A stretch of DNA of 64,000 bases from Micavibrio sp. UBA5572. Its GTDB lineage: Bacteria; Pseudomonadota; Alphaproteobacteria; Micavibrionales; Micavibrionaceae. Made by a program: the position numbers and the translations under genes. The stretch spans positions 1 through 64,000 of the forward strand of contig DIMG01000019.1 of NCBI GenBank assembly GCA_002425415.1, in the 5' to 3' direction. The number at the start of each line of letters is the position of its first letter. Positions within the stretch are counted from its first letter, which is position 1. A model generated the notes under the pieces. That model did no database searches, was not told the DNA's origin, and was given only the letters and a program-made list of their open reading frames with translations. This document shows, piece by piece, positions 53,114 through 62,292 of this stretch.

Positions 53114-54305
53114 ATATCAGGCCAAAGAACTATTGGCAAAATACGGAGTAGCCGTTCCAAAAGGAATCGCAGCGATGAATGTAGCTGAAGCAGTTGCAGC
53201 CGTCGATCAGCTCGCGGGCCCATTATATGTTATAAAGGCTCAAATTCATGCAGGGGGTCGCGGCGCGGGTCACTTTAAAAACAACCCGACCGGAAAAGGC
53301 GGCGTTCGTTTGTGTAAAAGCAAAGATGAAATCAAAGTCGCAGCCGAAGCCATGATGAATCAAATTCTGGTCACCAAACAAACCGGAGCGGATGGCAAGG
53401 AAGTCCAACGTCTTTATGTTACCGACGGCGTGGACATTAAAAAAGAATATTATTGTTCAGTTGTTCTTGATCGTGACACATCACGAGTCACCTTTATGGT
53501 GTCCACCGAAGGCGGAATGGAAATCGAAGAAGTCGCTGAAAAACATCCTGAAAAAATCATCAAGGCATCAATCGATCCCGCGTCTGGTATGTCCGGTTTC
53601 CATGCCCGTAAATTGGCATTTGGATTGGGTCTGGAAGGCGATGCATTGAAATCTGCTCAAAAGTTCTTCTTTGCCCTTTATAAAGCCTTCACCGAATTGG
53701 ACGCATCGATTGTGGAAATCAACCCGATGATCGTCACCGATAAAAACGAAGTATTGGCACTGGACGCCAAAATGAACTTTGATGAAAACGCTTTGTTCCG
53801 TCAAAAAGCTGTTGCGGACATGCGGGACGAGTCAGAAGAAGACGAAAACGAACGTGACGCCAAAGACTGCGAACTCTCTTATGTTCGGATGGATGGCAAT
53901 ATTGGCTGTATGGTCAATGGCGCAGGTCTTGCCATGGCAACCATGGACATCATCAAACATTACGGCATGGAACCGGCTAACTTTTTGGACGTGGGCGGCG
54001 GGGCAACAACCGAACGCGTCACGGCTGCGTTCAAAATCATTTTATCCGATCCGAAAGTCAAAGGTGTTCTGGTGAACATTTTCGGCGGGATCATGAAATG
54101 TGACATCATCGCCAACGGCATCGTTGCCGCAGCAAAAGAAGTGTCATTGAGCGTACCATTGGTGGTGCGTTTGGAAGGCACAAACGTCGAATTGGGCAAA
54201 GAAATCCTGAACACGTCCGGCCTGCCGATTATTGCAGCCGATAATCTGGATGATGCCGCCCGCAAAATCGTTGACGCCACCAAAAAAGCGTTGAAGGCAG
54301 CGTAA
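53100..54305 (+). CDS. sucC: Succinyl-CoA synthetase (ADP-forming) beta subunit
   Basis: A 401-residue ATP-grasp subunit of the TCA-cycle enzyme that makes ATP from succinyl-CoA. Motifs are MNIHEYQAKELLAKYGVAVP, VIKAQIHAGGRGAGHFK, EINPMIVTDKNEVLALDAKM and the succinate/CoA region GGGATTERVTAAFKIIL and NIFGGIMKCDIIANG. It is about a dozen residues longer than the E. coli form, partly in an acidic insert (DESEEDENERDAKD). The next gene, sucD, follows after 25 bases. Confidence 0.96.
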   Translation: MNIHEYQAKELLAKYGVAVPKGIAAMNVAEAVAAVDQLAGPLYVIKAQIHAGGRGAGHFKNNPTGKGGVRLCKSKDEIKVAAEAMMNQILVTKQTGADGKEVQRLYVTDGVDIKKEYYCSVVLDRDTSRVTFMVSTEGGMEIEEVAEKHPEKIIKASIDPASGMSGFHARKLAFGLGLEGDALKSAQKFFFALYKAFTELDASIVEINPMIVTDKNEVLALDAKMNFDENALFRQKAVADMRDESEEDENERDAKDCELSYVRMDGNIGCMVNGAGLAMATMDIIKHYGMEPANFLDVGGGATTERVTAAFKIILSDPKVKGVLVNIFGGIMKCDIIANGIVAAAKEVSLSVPLVVRLEGTNVELGKEILNTSGLPIIAADNLDDAARKIVDATKKALKAA

Positions 54306-54330
54306 GTTTTTAGAGAAAAGGAATTTTAAT

Positions 54331-55206
54331 ATGTCAGTACTCGTTAACAAAAACACCAAGGTGATCTGTCAGGGCTTCACCGGAGCGCAGGGAACGTTCC
54401 ACTCGGAACAAGCCATTGCATACGGCACCAAAATGGTTGGTGGCGTCACACCGGGCAAAGGTGGAACAAAACATCTTGACCTGCCGGTCTTTAATACCGT
54501 TATGGAAGCCAAAGCAGAAACCGGATGCAATGCGTCGGTCATTTACGTACCACCACCCTTTGCAGCAGATGCGATTCTGGAAGCGATTGACGCTGGAATC
54601 GAATTGGCCGTGTGCATCACCGAAGGCATTCCTGTTTTGGATATGGTCAAAGTCAAACGCGCATTATGCGGATCAAAAACTCGTCTGATCGGCCCGAACT
54701 GCCCGGGTGTGATTACACCCAATGAATGCAAAATCGGGATTATGCCGGGTCACATTCACAAACGCGGTAAGATCGGGATTGTATCACGCTCAGGAACTTT
54801 GACTTATGAAGCCGTGCATCAAACAACCGCAGCAGGTTTGGGACAATCCACTTGTATCGGCATTGGTGGCGACCCTGTCAATGGCACCAACTTTATTGAT
54901 GCCCTTGACCTGTTCTTGAATGACGAAGAAACCGAAGCCATCATCATGATCGGTGAAATCGGTGGATCTGCCGAAGTCGATGCGGTCAATTTCTATATGA
55001 AAGCAGCCAAGAAAAAACCGATTGCCGGATTTATCGCCGGAGCAACTGCTCCAAAAGGCAAACGCATGGGTCACGCCGGAGCAATTATCTCCGGTGGCAA
55101 TGACACCGCCGAAGTCAAAATCGCCGCCATGAAAGCCGCCGGTTTTGAAGTCGCAGAAACACCCGCCCATTTGGGTGAGGCGGTTCTTCGCGCCATCGCC
55201 GCCTAA
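54331..55206 (+). CDS. sucD: Succinyl-CoA synthetase alpha subunit
   Basis: A 291-residue subunit with the CoA-binding N-terminus (VICQGFTGAQGTFHSEQAI) and GPNCPGVITP. The phosphorylated His248 lies in RMGHAGAIISGG. It is followed by a strong terminator, so sucCD is a two-gene unit. Confidence 0.97.
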   Translation: MSVLVNKNTKVICQGFTGAQGTFHSEQAIAYGTKMVGGVTPGKGGTKHLDLPVFNTVMEAKAETGCNASVIYVPPPFAADAILEAIDAGIELAVCITEGIPVLDMVKVKRALCGSKTRLIGPNCPGVITPNECKIGIMPGHIHKRGKIGIVSRSGTLTYEAVHQTTAAGLGQSTCIGIGGDPVNGTNFIDALDLFLNDEETEAIIMIGEIGGSAEVDAVNFYMKAAKKKPIAGFIAGATAPKGKRMGHAGAIISGGNDTAEVKIAAMKAAGFEVAETPAHLGEAVLRAIAA

Positions 55207-55225
55207 TATTTCTTATGAAACAACC

Positions 55226-55254
55226 AAAAGCAGGGATTTTCCCTGCTTTTTTAT
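55226..55254 (+). terminator. Terminator after sucD
   Basis: Arms AAAAGCAGGG and CCCTGCTTTT with a 5-base loop, then more T. Confidence 0.9.
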
Positions 55255-55312
55255 TTGATGATTAACATAACGCAATATATTCTCGCCGAAACAAAAAATC
55301 AGGGACGGCAAA

Positions 55313-56176
55313 ATGGCTGCAAAAATAGAAGAACTTCTTGAGTATCATACGCAATTACAAGGGGATTTTCGTGTTGTTATGGATGGCGAAGATTCTGAAA
55401 TTATAAAAACAATTGGGGATAATGCTCGCGCCAACCGTGATAAGCAAAACGGGCAAAGGAGAATGGGTGAATTGTCAGGTGATTTACTCGGCAGCCTTCA
55501 AGATCTTTGTATTCATAATAAAGCCGTTTTAGAAGCTCTTATTGAATTGGAAGAGTTAACCGATCAGGTTTTTCAAAGAAATCGTACAAAAAACATCCCT
55601 GACATAGTCGGAAAAATCAGCTTTCGCGATTTAATAGAAGAAAAAAGAAACACATTTCTTTCTGCTCTGATAATGGTGAGTCATTATGCTGATTTGCGAG
55701 GGCAATTGGGCAGTGCATTTCCGATCGAAAAAAAAGAAGGTGAGGCATTTGGATCAACTCAAAAGCTTTTGGCCGTCATAAATCCTGAAGTGTCTATGGC
55801 GATGAATGTCTACAGGGCAAGGTCAATAAGCGGAAAGTCAAATATTCTCTCCCAATTATGTCCCGAACTGGCTCCCACCGTTGAAGAAGAGACTCTGTCA
55901 CGGCAATTCAATTTGATTGCAGAGGTTGCATGCACAGATTTGTTTAAAGAGGCTGGGTTTAAGCAGAGCGCACTTGCCAATATGATTGTCCTGTATGATT
56001 TTCTGAAAGCATTCAAAGAAGGAAATCCTGCGGTGGAAGATATTGAATGCGAGGACATAAAAGACTCGCTTTTAACGATGATGGACTTTTTGCATGGACA
56101 AATGGTCAGGTTTTTAGATCTTTCATCCAGAGTGGGGGGTGAATTGGAGCAAGTTACCGGAGTATTCCAGCCTTAA
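55313..56176 (+). CDS. Unrecognised 287-residue helical protein
   Basis: No family is recognised. It is all-helical and soluble, with no signal peptide or membrane segment. Features are LEELTDQVFQRNRTKNIPDI, a long helix around residue 110, NVYRARSISGKSNILSQLCP and a C-terminal LLTMMDFLHGQMVRFLDLSS. It stands just before the three tandem paralogues. A 7-base stem (AAAGAGG/CCTCTTT) follows its stop. Whether it works with them is unknown. Confidence 0.62.
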   Translation: MAAKIEELLEYHTQLQGDFRVVMDGEDSEIIKTIGDNARANRDKQNGQRRMGELSGDLLGSLQDLCIHNKAVLEALIELEELTDQVFQRNRTKNIPDIVGKISFRDLIEEKRNTFLSALIMVSHYADLRGQLGSAFPIEKKEGEAFGSTQKLLAVINPEVSMAMNVYRARSISGKSNILSQLCPELAPTVEEETLSRQFNLIAEVACTDLFKEAGFKQSALANMIVLYDFLKAFKEGNPAVEDIECEDIKDSLLTMMDFLHGQMVRFLDLSSRVGGELEQVTGVFQP

Positions 56177-56255
56177 TTACTGAAAACGAACACGAAAAGA
56201 GGATGTTATAAAAAACCCTCTTTAAGATATTACTGTTTTCGGATATTCTACCCCC

Positions 56256-56819
56256 ATGACAGCTTTACGCGAATTACCAGAAGATATTCAGCAATTAATT
56301 ATCAAACTCCCGTTTCGGGTGGGATATTATATATCTGCCAGTGATAAAACGGGGGGAGATGATGCCGATCAGAAAGAAATGCTGGCTTTGCAAAACATCG
56401 TCACTTTTTATGTCGAAGACACCCTCAAGTCGGAATTCGCCCAAGAGGTTATGCTCTTGATGCTCAAAGAAAAAAATCATTGGGGCGAATGGAAGGAACA
56501 TATCGAAATTGTCCCTGAGGAATGCCTGAAGGTAACTGCGGCACTGGTTGGAATAGTCGAGATGAAGGAAATCATAGCCTTCAAAAACAATTTGCTTGAA
56601 ATTGCAATTTCTGTGGCTCAAGCCTATCGTGAATTTGATGATAGAGTATCCACTGTTGAAAAAATACAGACTTATTTGGCAATTATTTTCCAACGGGTTC
56701 GTGCCTTGCTTTTGGGCGAAGAGATTCAATCAACAGATATGATGCTCAATATCAGCCGTGAAGAACGTATGGCTATCGGCCTTCTCGCCGACACGTTGGG
56801 CATTGAAGTAAAAATATAA
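56256..56819 (+). CDS. Tandem paralogue family, member 1 (187 residues)
   Basis: No named family is recognised. The protein is helical and soluble. It shares four blocks with the next two genes: LPFRVGYYISASDKTGG (residues about 20-36), a W-x-x-W pair (HWGEWKEH), ISVAQAYREFDD, and the C-terminal SREERMAIGLLADTLGIEV. The first block with its following acidic stretch recalls a TerB-like helical fold, a weak resemblance. It is the first of three co-oriented genes (22-base gap to the next). Confidence 0.68.
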   Translation: MTALRELPEDIQQLIIKLPFRVGYYISASDKTGGDDADQKEMLALQNIVTFYVEDTLKSEFAQEVMLLMLKEKNHWGEWKEHIEIVPEECLKVTAALVGIVEMKEIIAFKNNLLEIAISVAQAYREFDDRVSTVEKIQTYLAIIFQRVRALLLGEEIQSTDMMLNISREERMAIGLLADTLGIEVKI

Positions 56820-56840
56820 TCGGGATCGGGGAGATCGTTT

Positions 56841-57386
56841 ATGTCGGAATTACAGAGATTTCTGCCGCAAGATCAGGAACTACTTTCAGGATTACTGTAT
56901 CGCGTGGGCTATTGGATATCCAATGTTGATGATACCGATGAAGGAAACGAATCCGAGCAAATCGAACGCCAACACATGATCGGATGCCTGACAAAAATAT
57001 CAAAAGCGGGCAAAGCAGGGGCATTGATAAACGAGATGGCTCTTGAATCCCTGCGCCAACAGCAAAGCTGGCCACGTTGGGAAAGCCAGAACGACCATAT
57101 TTTAGACAGCGTTGCTAAGGCGTTGGCTCTTATAAAATCTCAAGGCAGCCAAGAAGAATTGGGTGCTTTTATTCGTGCCAGCATGATGGTGGCTACGGCT
57201 GTAGCCCATGCTTTCCGTGAAGAACCAGAAAATACACCTGACCATGAAAACTATTTCTCATGGCTGGCCGAAAAGGCAAATGATCTCGTGCTATCACTAT
57301 CGGACAAAGAGGCTCATAAGGATTTGAGTATTTCACCGGAAGAAGACAACGCCTTGAATGAGTTGCTTTCGGTTTTAAAATCATGA
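56841..57386 (+). CDS. Tandem paralogue family, member 2 (181 residues)
   Basis: It carries the same blocks as its neighbours: LLYRVGYWISNVDDTDEG, QQSWPRWESQ (W-x-x-W), MVATAVAHAFREEPE and SPEEDNALNELLSVL. Identity with member 1 is low overall, so the duplication is old and the copies have diverged. The last 4 bases (ATGA) overlap member 3, implying coupled translation. Function is unknown. Confidence 0.68.
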   Translation: MSELQRFLPQDQELLSGLLYRVGYWISNVDDTDEGNESEQIERQHMIGCLTKISKAGKAGALINEMALESLRQQQSWPRWESQNDHILDSVAKALALIKSQGSQEELGAFIRASMMVATAVAHAFREEPENTPDHENYFSWLAEKANDLVLSLSDKEAHKDLSISPEEDNALNELLSVLKS

Positions 57387-57895
57387 GTCTGAATCCGAAA
57401 GATAAGCAGGAACTTGCCCGGATTTTATATCGTTGTGCCGTGTGGATTGCTGTTTCGGACGATAGTGGGGGTATATCAGCGAAGAATGCAGAAGAGCGCA
57501 TATTGAAAAAGCGGATTCAATATCTCTATCGGGACGCAAGAAATGGGACTGATGAGCGCGAAATTCTGGGAATTGTTCTGGCAAATAGCAGCAAATGGAA
57601 AGAATGGCAAGAAAATCTGATCAACCTGATGGATGAAATCGGAAAGAATTCTGAAATAATTTCCCCTAAATTATGCGACATCATTATGGTTATAGCCAAA
57701 GATGTTGCGATGGCATTTGAAGAACGATCCTTATTATCCTCCCTCTTGTTCAAAATATCGATCTGCGTTCGGAATATTTTTTCCAGTTCTAGGTCGGATT
57801 TGTCCGCCGATGAGCTGTCCAGTATTTCCAAAACCGAAATAGCCGCCTTGCACGAGCTGGCAACAGCTTTGAAAATTAGTAATTTCCACGTCTGA
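57383..57895 (+). CDS. Tandem paralogue family, member 3 (170 residues)
   Basis: The third copy reads ILYRCAVWIAVSDDSGGI, SSKWKEWQEN (W-x-x-W), MVIAKDVAMAFEERS and SKTEIAALHELATALKIS. The conserved Gly-Tyr/Trp of block 1 is changed to Ala-Val-Trp, so this copy is the most diverged there. It is followed by sucA after 109 bases that contain a perfect inverted repeat. Confidence 0.68.
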   Translation: MSLNPKDKQELARILYRCAVWIAVSDDSGGISAKNAEERILKKRIQYLYRDARNGTDEREILGIVLANSSKWKEWQENLINLMDEIGKNSEIISPKLCDIIMVIAKDVAMAFEERSLLSSLLFKISICVRNIFSSSRSDLSADELSSISKTEIAALHELATALKISNFHV

Positions 57896-57934
57896 ATCTT
57901 TTTATCTGGAATAGTCTTTTTTTTATTACAAGGG

Positions 57935-57956
57935 CTGTTTCGTAAGTATGAAACAG
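57935..57956 (+). promoter_or_regulatory. Perfect inverted repeat upstream of sucA
   Basis: CTGTTTC and GAAACAG are separated by 8 bases, with the centre 60 bases before the sucA ATG. No T-run follows, so an operator is more likely than a terminator. Confidence 0.5.
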
Positions 57957-58004
57957 TGTTAATATCGTCCGACAAGTGGTTCTTCAAAAACAGAGATAGT
58001 AAAG

Positions 58005-60914
58005 ATGACAAGCTCACCCACACTAAAAACAATTCTTACTGGCGTAAATGCCGAGTACATTGCCAATTTGTATTGTGAATATTTAAAAAATCCATCGACA
58101 GTGGATTCGAGCTGGCAAATGTTATTCGCCGATTTGCAGGATGATGAAGCGGGTCTTTTAAAACAAATGATTGGAGCAAGCTGGGGGGATGGCGCATATC
58201 GCGCCCCGGCGGCACCGTTCGGACATTTGACAACAGCAGATCAAGCGGGGGCAATGCCGCAACCTGCAAATCAATATTCCAGACCCGCTGTTGCTCAACC
58301 ATCAACAAATCTGACAGAGGTCGAACAAGCAACGAAAGACTCGATTGCGGCATTGATGATGATTCGAGCCTATCGCGCTTTGGGGCATTTGGCAGCAGAT
58401 CTGGATCCATTGGGACTAAAACAAGTCGAATACCATAAGGAATTGGATCCGAGCTTTTACGGCTTTGGTCCACAGGATATGACGCGCCAGATTTATATAG
58501 GTGGCGTACTGGGAATGAATTATGCAGCGATCGGAAAAATTCGTGACGCGTTGCATAGCATTTACTGCGGAAAAATCGGAGTAGAGTTTCTTCATTCTGT
58601 CAGTCCGGAAGAAAAAAGCTGGATTCAGCAAAGAATTGAAGCATCAAGAAACCATACGTCGTTTACCCATGAAGAAAAATTGCGTTTTTATGCTCGCTTG
58701 GTCGAGGCCGAAGGTCTGGAGCGGTTTATTCACACAAAGCATGTGGGCACAAAACGTTTTGGTATTGATGGGGGAGAAAGCTTTATCGCGTCTATTGAAG
58801 AAACAATTGCGCGCTGCTCTGATTTGGGATGTGAAGAAGTCGTCTTGGGGATGGCTCACCGTGGACGCCTCAACGTTTTAACCAATGTTGTCGGAAAACC
58901 ATACACGTCTCTTTTTGCAGAATTTCAAGGCTTGTCCGTCAATCCTGATGACGTCATAGGAACGGGAGACGTGAAGTACCACTTGGGGTACACCAATGAT
59001 AAAAAATACGGGGACAATACTGTCCACCTGACTTTGACCGCAAACCCGTCTCATCTTGAAGCTGTCAGTCCGGTTGTCATTGGCCGTGTTCGCGCAAAAC
59101 AATTTCAACGGGGTGACACAGAGCGAAGTGCTGTTGTTCCAATTTTGATCCACGGTGACGCTGCATTTATTGGTCAGGGTGTTGTGGCTGAAACCTTGAT
59201 TATGTCGGAACTGCCGGGGTATCGTGTTGGTGGTACAATTCATATTGTTATCAATAACCAGATCGGCTTTACCACAATGCCGAAATACTCTCGTTCTGGC
59301 CCTTATTGTACAGACATGGCCAAGATATTGTCCGCGCCAATATTGCATGTAAATGGCGATGATGTTGAAGCGGTGATCCACGTGTCACGCTTGGCCGCAG
59401 AATTCCGGCAGACGTTCAAAAAAGACGTCGTCATTGATATCTTCTGCTATCGCCGTTATGGCCACAATGAAGGGGATGAGCCATCATTCACCCAGCCATT
59501 GATGTATAAAAAAATCAAAACGCTTGAAAATGTTCGTGAAATTTATGGTCGCCAACTTGTTAGTGAAAAGGTTTTAACGGAGGCGGGAGCAAGCGAGCTT
59601 GTCGACCAATTCCAGCAAACCTTGAGTGATGCGTATGACGCAACAAAAAGCTTCAAGCCGAATAAAGCTGACTATCTGGAAGGGTATTGGGCAGGTCTGC
59701 GTGTGGCGCATGGTGATGCCCGCCGCGGGACAACCGCAATTTCAAAAGAGAAATTGGAATTGCTGGGACATAAACTGACAACAGTTCCTTCGGATTTTGG
59801 TATTAATCCAAAAATTGCCCGCCAATTGGATCAGAAAGCAGAAATGTTTAAATCTGGAGAAGGCTTTGATTGGGGAACAGCAGAAGCCATTGCGTTCGGA
59901 TCACTTTTGGATGAAGGCCATCATGTGCGTTTGTCCGGAGAAGATGTTGGTCGGGGAACTTTCTCGCATCGCCACGCAATTATGTACGATCAGGAAAATG
60001 AAAACAAATTTATTCCTCTGAAAAATATCAGCGAACATCAAGCCGCATTCGAGATTCATGACAGTCCTTTATCGGAATTTGCTGTTCTGGGTTTTGAACT
60101 GGGATATTCATGGGCAGAGCCAAAAGCACTTGTCCTTTGGGAAGCGCAGTTCGGCGACTTTGTGAACGGAGCACAGATTATTATCGATCAGTTTCTGGCA
60201 TCGTCAGAAAGCAAATGGTTGCGCATGTCGGGTCTGGTTTTGCTTTTGCCTCATGGTTTTGAAGGCCAAGGACCAGAGCATTCTTCTGCACGGCTTGAAC
60301 GGTTTTTGCAACTTTGCGCCGAAGAGAATATGCAGGTTACTAATATCACGACACCTGCCAACTACTTTCATGCGCTGCGTCGTCAAATCCATCGTGACTT
60401 CCGCAAGCCACTGATTAACATGTCGCCGAAATCATTGCTGCGTCATAAGTTGTGCGTATCTCCTGCAGATCTTTTTACGGGTCAAAGCACCTTCCATCGC
60501 GTTTTGTGGGATGATGCGCGGTCAAGCCTAAAAGCTGACAAGGATATCAGAAGGATCGTTTTGTGTAGCGGTAAGGTTTACTACGATATTCTGGAAGATA
60601 GAAACAAGCGGGAAATCAAGGATGTTATGATTTTACGTGTCGAACAGCTTTATCCGTTTCCTGATAAGGTTTTGGAGGAAGAGCTGGCAAGATGCCCGAA
60701 TGCAGATATTGTTTGGTGTCAGGAAGAGCCAAAAAATCAAGGAGCTTGGTTCTTTGTGAATCCTTTGCTTGAAGATGTATTGACCAGAATCAAGCATAAA
60801 GCAGGGCGACCAAAATATGTCGGTCGTGTTTCAACGGCAGCACCAGCAACAGGATATGCCAAACGTCACGCACTCGAGCAGGCCCGCTTGGTTGATGAAG
60901 CCATCACGCTATAG
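58005..60914 (+). CDS. sucA: 2-oxoglutarate dehydrogenase E1 component
   Basis: A 969-residue thiamine-diphosphate enzyme of the TCA cycle. Motifs are the N-terminal E2-binding helix (NAEYIANLYCEYLKNPSTVD), EEVVLGMAHRGRLNVL, GDVKYHLG, HGDAAFIGQGVVAETL, the TPP region CYRRYGHNEGDEPSFTQP, EDVGRGTFSHRHA and SGKVYYDILEDR. Length is normal. Unusually, sucB (E2) and lpd do not follow; the next gene, mucR, is on the other strand. Confidence 0.96.
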   Translation: MTSSPTLKTILTGVNAEYIANLYCEYLKNPSTVDSSWQMLFADLQDDEAGLLKQMIGASWGDGAYRAPAAPFGHLTTADQAGAMPQPANQYSRPAVAQPSTNLTEVEQATKDSIAALMMIRAYRALGHLAADLDPLGLKQVEYHKELDPSFYGFGPQDMTRQIYIGGVLGMNYAAIGKIRDALHSIYCGKIGVEFLHSVSPEEKSWIQQRIEASRNHTSFTHEEKLRFYARLVEAEGLERFIHTKHVGTKRFGIDGGESFIASIEETIARCSDLGCEEVVLGMAHRGRLNVLTNVVGKPYTSLFAEFQGLSVNPDDVIGTGDVKYHLGYTNDKKYGDNTVHLTLTANPSHLEAVSPVVIGRVRAKQFQRGDTERSAVVPILIHGDAAFIGQGVVAETLIMSELPGYRVGGTIHIVINNQIGFTTMPKYSRSGPYCTDMAKILSAPILHVNGDDVEAVIHVSRLAAEFRQTFKKDVVIDIFCYRRYGHNEGDEPSFTQPLMYKKIKTLENVREIYGRQLVSEKVLTEAGASELVDQFQQTLSDAYDATKSFKPNKADYLEGYWAGLRVAHGDARRGTTAISKEKLELLGHKLTTVPSDFGINPKIARQLDQKAEMFKSGEGFDWGTAEAIAFGSLLDEGHHVRLSGEDVGRGTFSHRHAIMYDQENENKFIPLKNISEHQAAFEIHDSPLSEFAVLGFELGYSWAEPKALVLWEAQFGDFVNGAQIIIDQFLASSESKWLRMSGLVLLLPHGFEGQGPEHSSARLERFLQLCAEENMQVTNITTPANYFHALRRQIHRDFRKPLINMSPKSLLRHKLCVSPADLFTGQSTFHRVLWDDARSSLKADKDIRRIVLCSGKVYYDILEDRNKREIKDVMILRVEQLYPFPDKVLEEELARCPNADIVWCQEEPKNQGAWFFVNPLLEDVLTRIKHKAGRPKYVGRVSTAAPATGYAKRHALEQARLVDEAITL

Positions 60915-60954
60915 AATCGGATTTTATAGGAAATAAAAGAATAGGGGGAAGGGG

Positions 60955-61392
60955 TTAACCCTTTTTCCCTGTTTGTGTTTTACGCCCTGATGTTCCAAGC
61001 CCGATATCCTTGGCCAGCTTGCTACGTTGTTTGGTATAATTGGGGGCAACCATCGGATAATCATGCGGCAATCCCCACCGATCACGATATTGTTCGGGGC
61101 TCATATTATAGGCAGTTTTGATATGGCGTTTGAGCATTTTGAGCTTTTTGCCATCTTCAAGGCAAACAATATAATCAGGCATCACCGATTTGCGGATTGG
61201 AACAGCAGGTTGCGGCCGTTCACCAATCGATGTTGCCGCCTTGCTTTCGCTGCCCAATGTTGAAAGCGTTTTGTATATGCGTTCGATCAAGGCAGGAATA
61301 TCCGGTGCGGCAACCGTGTTATGAGACAGATGAGACGCAACAATCTCTGCTGTGTAAGAGAGTAATTCGGAATGTTTATTATTGTCCGGCAT
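60955..61392 (-). CDS. mucR: MucR/Ros family zinc-finger transcriptional regulator
   Basis: A 145-residue regulator. The Ros-type finger YIVCLEDGKKLKMLKRHIKT (Cys77, Asp80, His90) and the following AYNMSPEQYRDRWGLPHDYP are diagnostic. The C-terminal tail is basic. In Alphaproteobacteria MucR represses surface-polysaccharide, motility and cell-cycle genes and antagonises CtrA targets. It is convergent with sucA (40 bases apart) with only a weak GC-rich hairpin at its end. Confidence 0.92.
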   Translation of the reverse strand: MPDNNKHSELLSYTAEIVASHLSHNTVAAPDIPALIERIYKTLSTLGSESKAATSIGERPQPAVPIRKSVMPDYIVCLEDGKKLKMLKRHIKTAYNMSPEQYRDRWGLPHDYPMVAPNYTKQRSKLAKDIGLGTSGRKTQTGKKG

Positions 61393-61485
61393 GTGTAATC
61401 CAAATAAAAGGTCAAATTTGTACTGTATAAGAAACTAGCTATATCGGCATGCGACACTGATTTGCAAGTAAAAACGATTGAGTGG

Positions 61486-62292
61486 CTAATTCTTTGCAAG
61501 GTCAATGCTGCGCTTTTGAGCGTCAAGGACTGTGCGGGTTAATAAATTGGTCAAACCGGCATCGGGAGACATCAAAACGCGCAATGCGGCCTCTGTTGTG
61601 CCACCCGGACTTGTGACGTTTTGGCGAAGGGTTGCTGCGTCAATATCAGGGTTTTGAGCTGCAAGTAATCCAGATCCAATAACAGTTTGACGCGCCAGCA
61701 TCATCGATAAATCGGGCGACAATCCAGCCGAAATTCCGGCCTGTGCCAAAGCTTCAATCATGTGAAAAACATAAGCAGGACCTGATCCGGAAACGGCGGT
61801 AACCGCATCCATCTGGCTTTCATCATCAACCCATGCGCAAAGTCCTACGGTTTCCATCAGCCCTTGCGCCAATTTTTTATGACCGGAGGTGACTTTGTTA
61901 TTGGCACATAAGACGCTCATTCCGCAGCCGACGGCCGCAGGCGTATTAGGCATCACACGAATAACGGGGGACATCGACCCGAGAAGATCTTCAAAAAAAC
62001 TGATTTGTTTTCCGGCAGCAATAGAAATAACCAGAGTACTGGGCAAGGCAAAATCGGTCAAACCTCGCACAGTTTCTTCCATGATTTGAGGTTTGACAGC
62101 AAGTACAATACAACCAAAAGACCCTTGCCCTTTAAGCTCATCAATCATGCGAAACTGTGCATCAGGAAAGTCAGGATCAAGAATAGAGATTAGTAGATCC
62201 GGAATATTATCCCGCCACCCTTGCAGCAGGGCGCCACCCATTTTTCCACAACCAACCAGCAAAAGGCGGGATTGCGACATCATTGACATCAT
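61486..62292 (-). CDS. proC: Pyrroline-5-carboxylate reductase
   Basis: A 268-residue NADPH-dependent enzyme, the last step of proline synthesis. The Rossmann motif LLLVGCGKMGGALLQGW is followed by VLAVKPQIMEETV, RVMPNTPAAVGCGMS and the C-terminal SGSGPAYVFHMIEALAQAG and VTSPGGTTEAAL. The start directly follows the stop of the YbjN-like gene (TAAATG), so the two are coupled. Confidence 0.94.
   Translation of the reverse strand: MMSMMSQSRLLLVGCGKMGGALLQGWRDNIPDLLISILDPDFPDAQFRMIDELKGQGSFGCIVLAVKPQIMEETVRGLTDFALPSTLVISIAAGKQISFFEDLLGSMSPVIRVMPNTPAAVGCGMSVLCANNKVTSGHKKLAQGLMETVGLCAWVDDESQMDAVTAVSGSGPAYVFHMIEALAQAGISAGLSPDLSMMLARQTVIGSGLLAAQNPDIDAATLRQNVTSPGGTTEAALRVLMSPDAGLTNLLTRTVLDAQKRSIDLAKN

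Noticed and set aside
60943..60970. GC-rich palindrome between sucA and mucR as a terminator
   Set aside because: The stem relies on several wobbles and there is no T-run. It overlaps the mucR stop codon.
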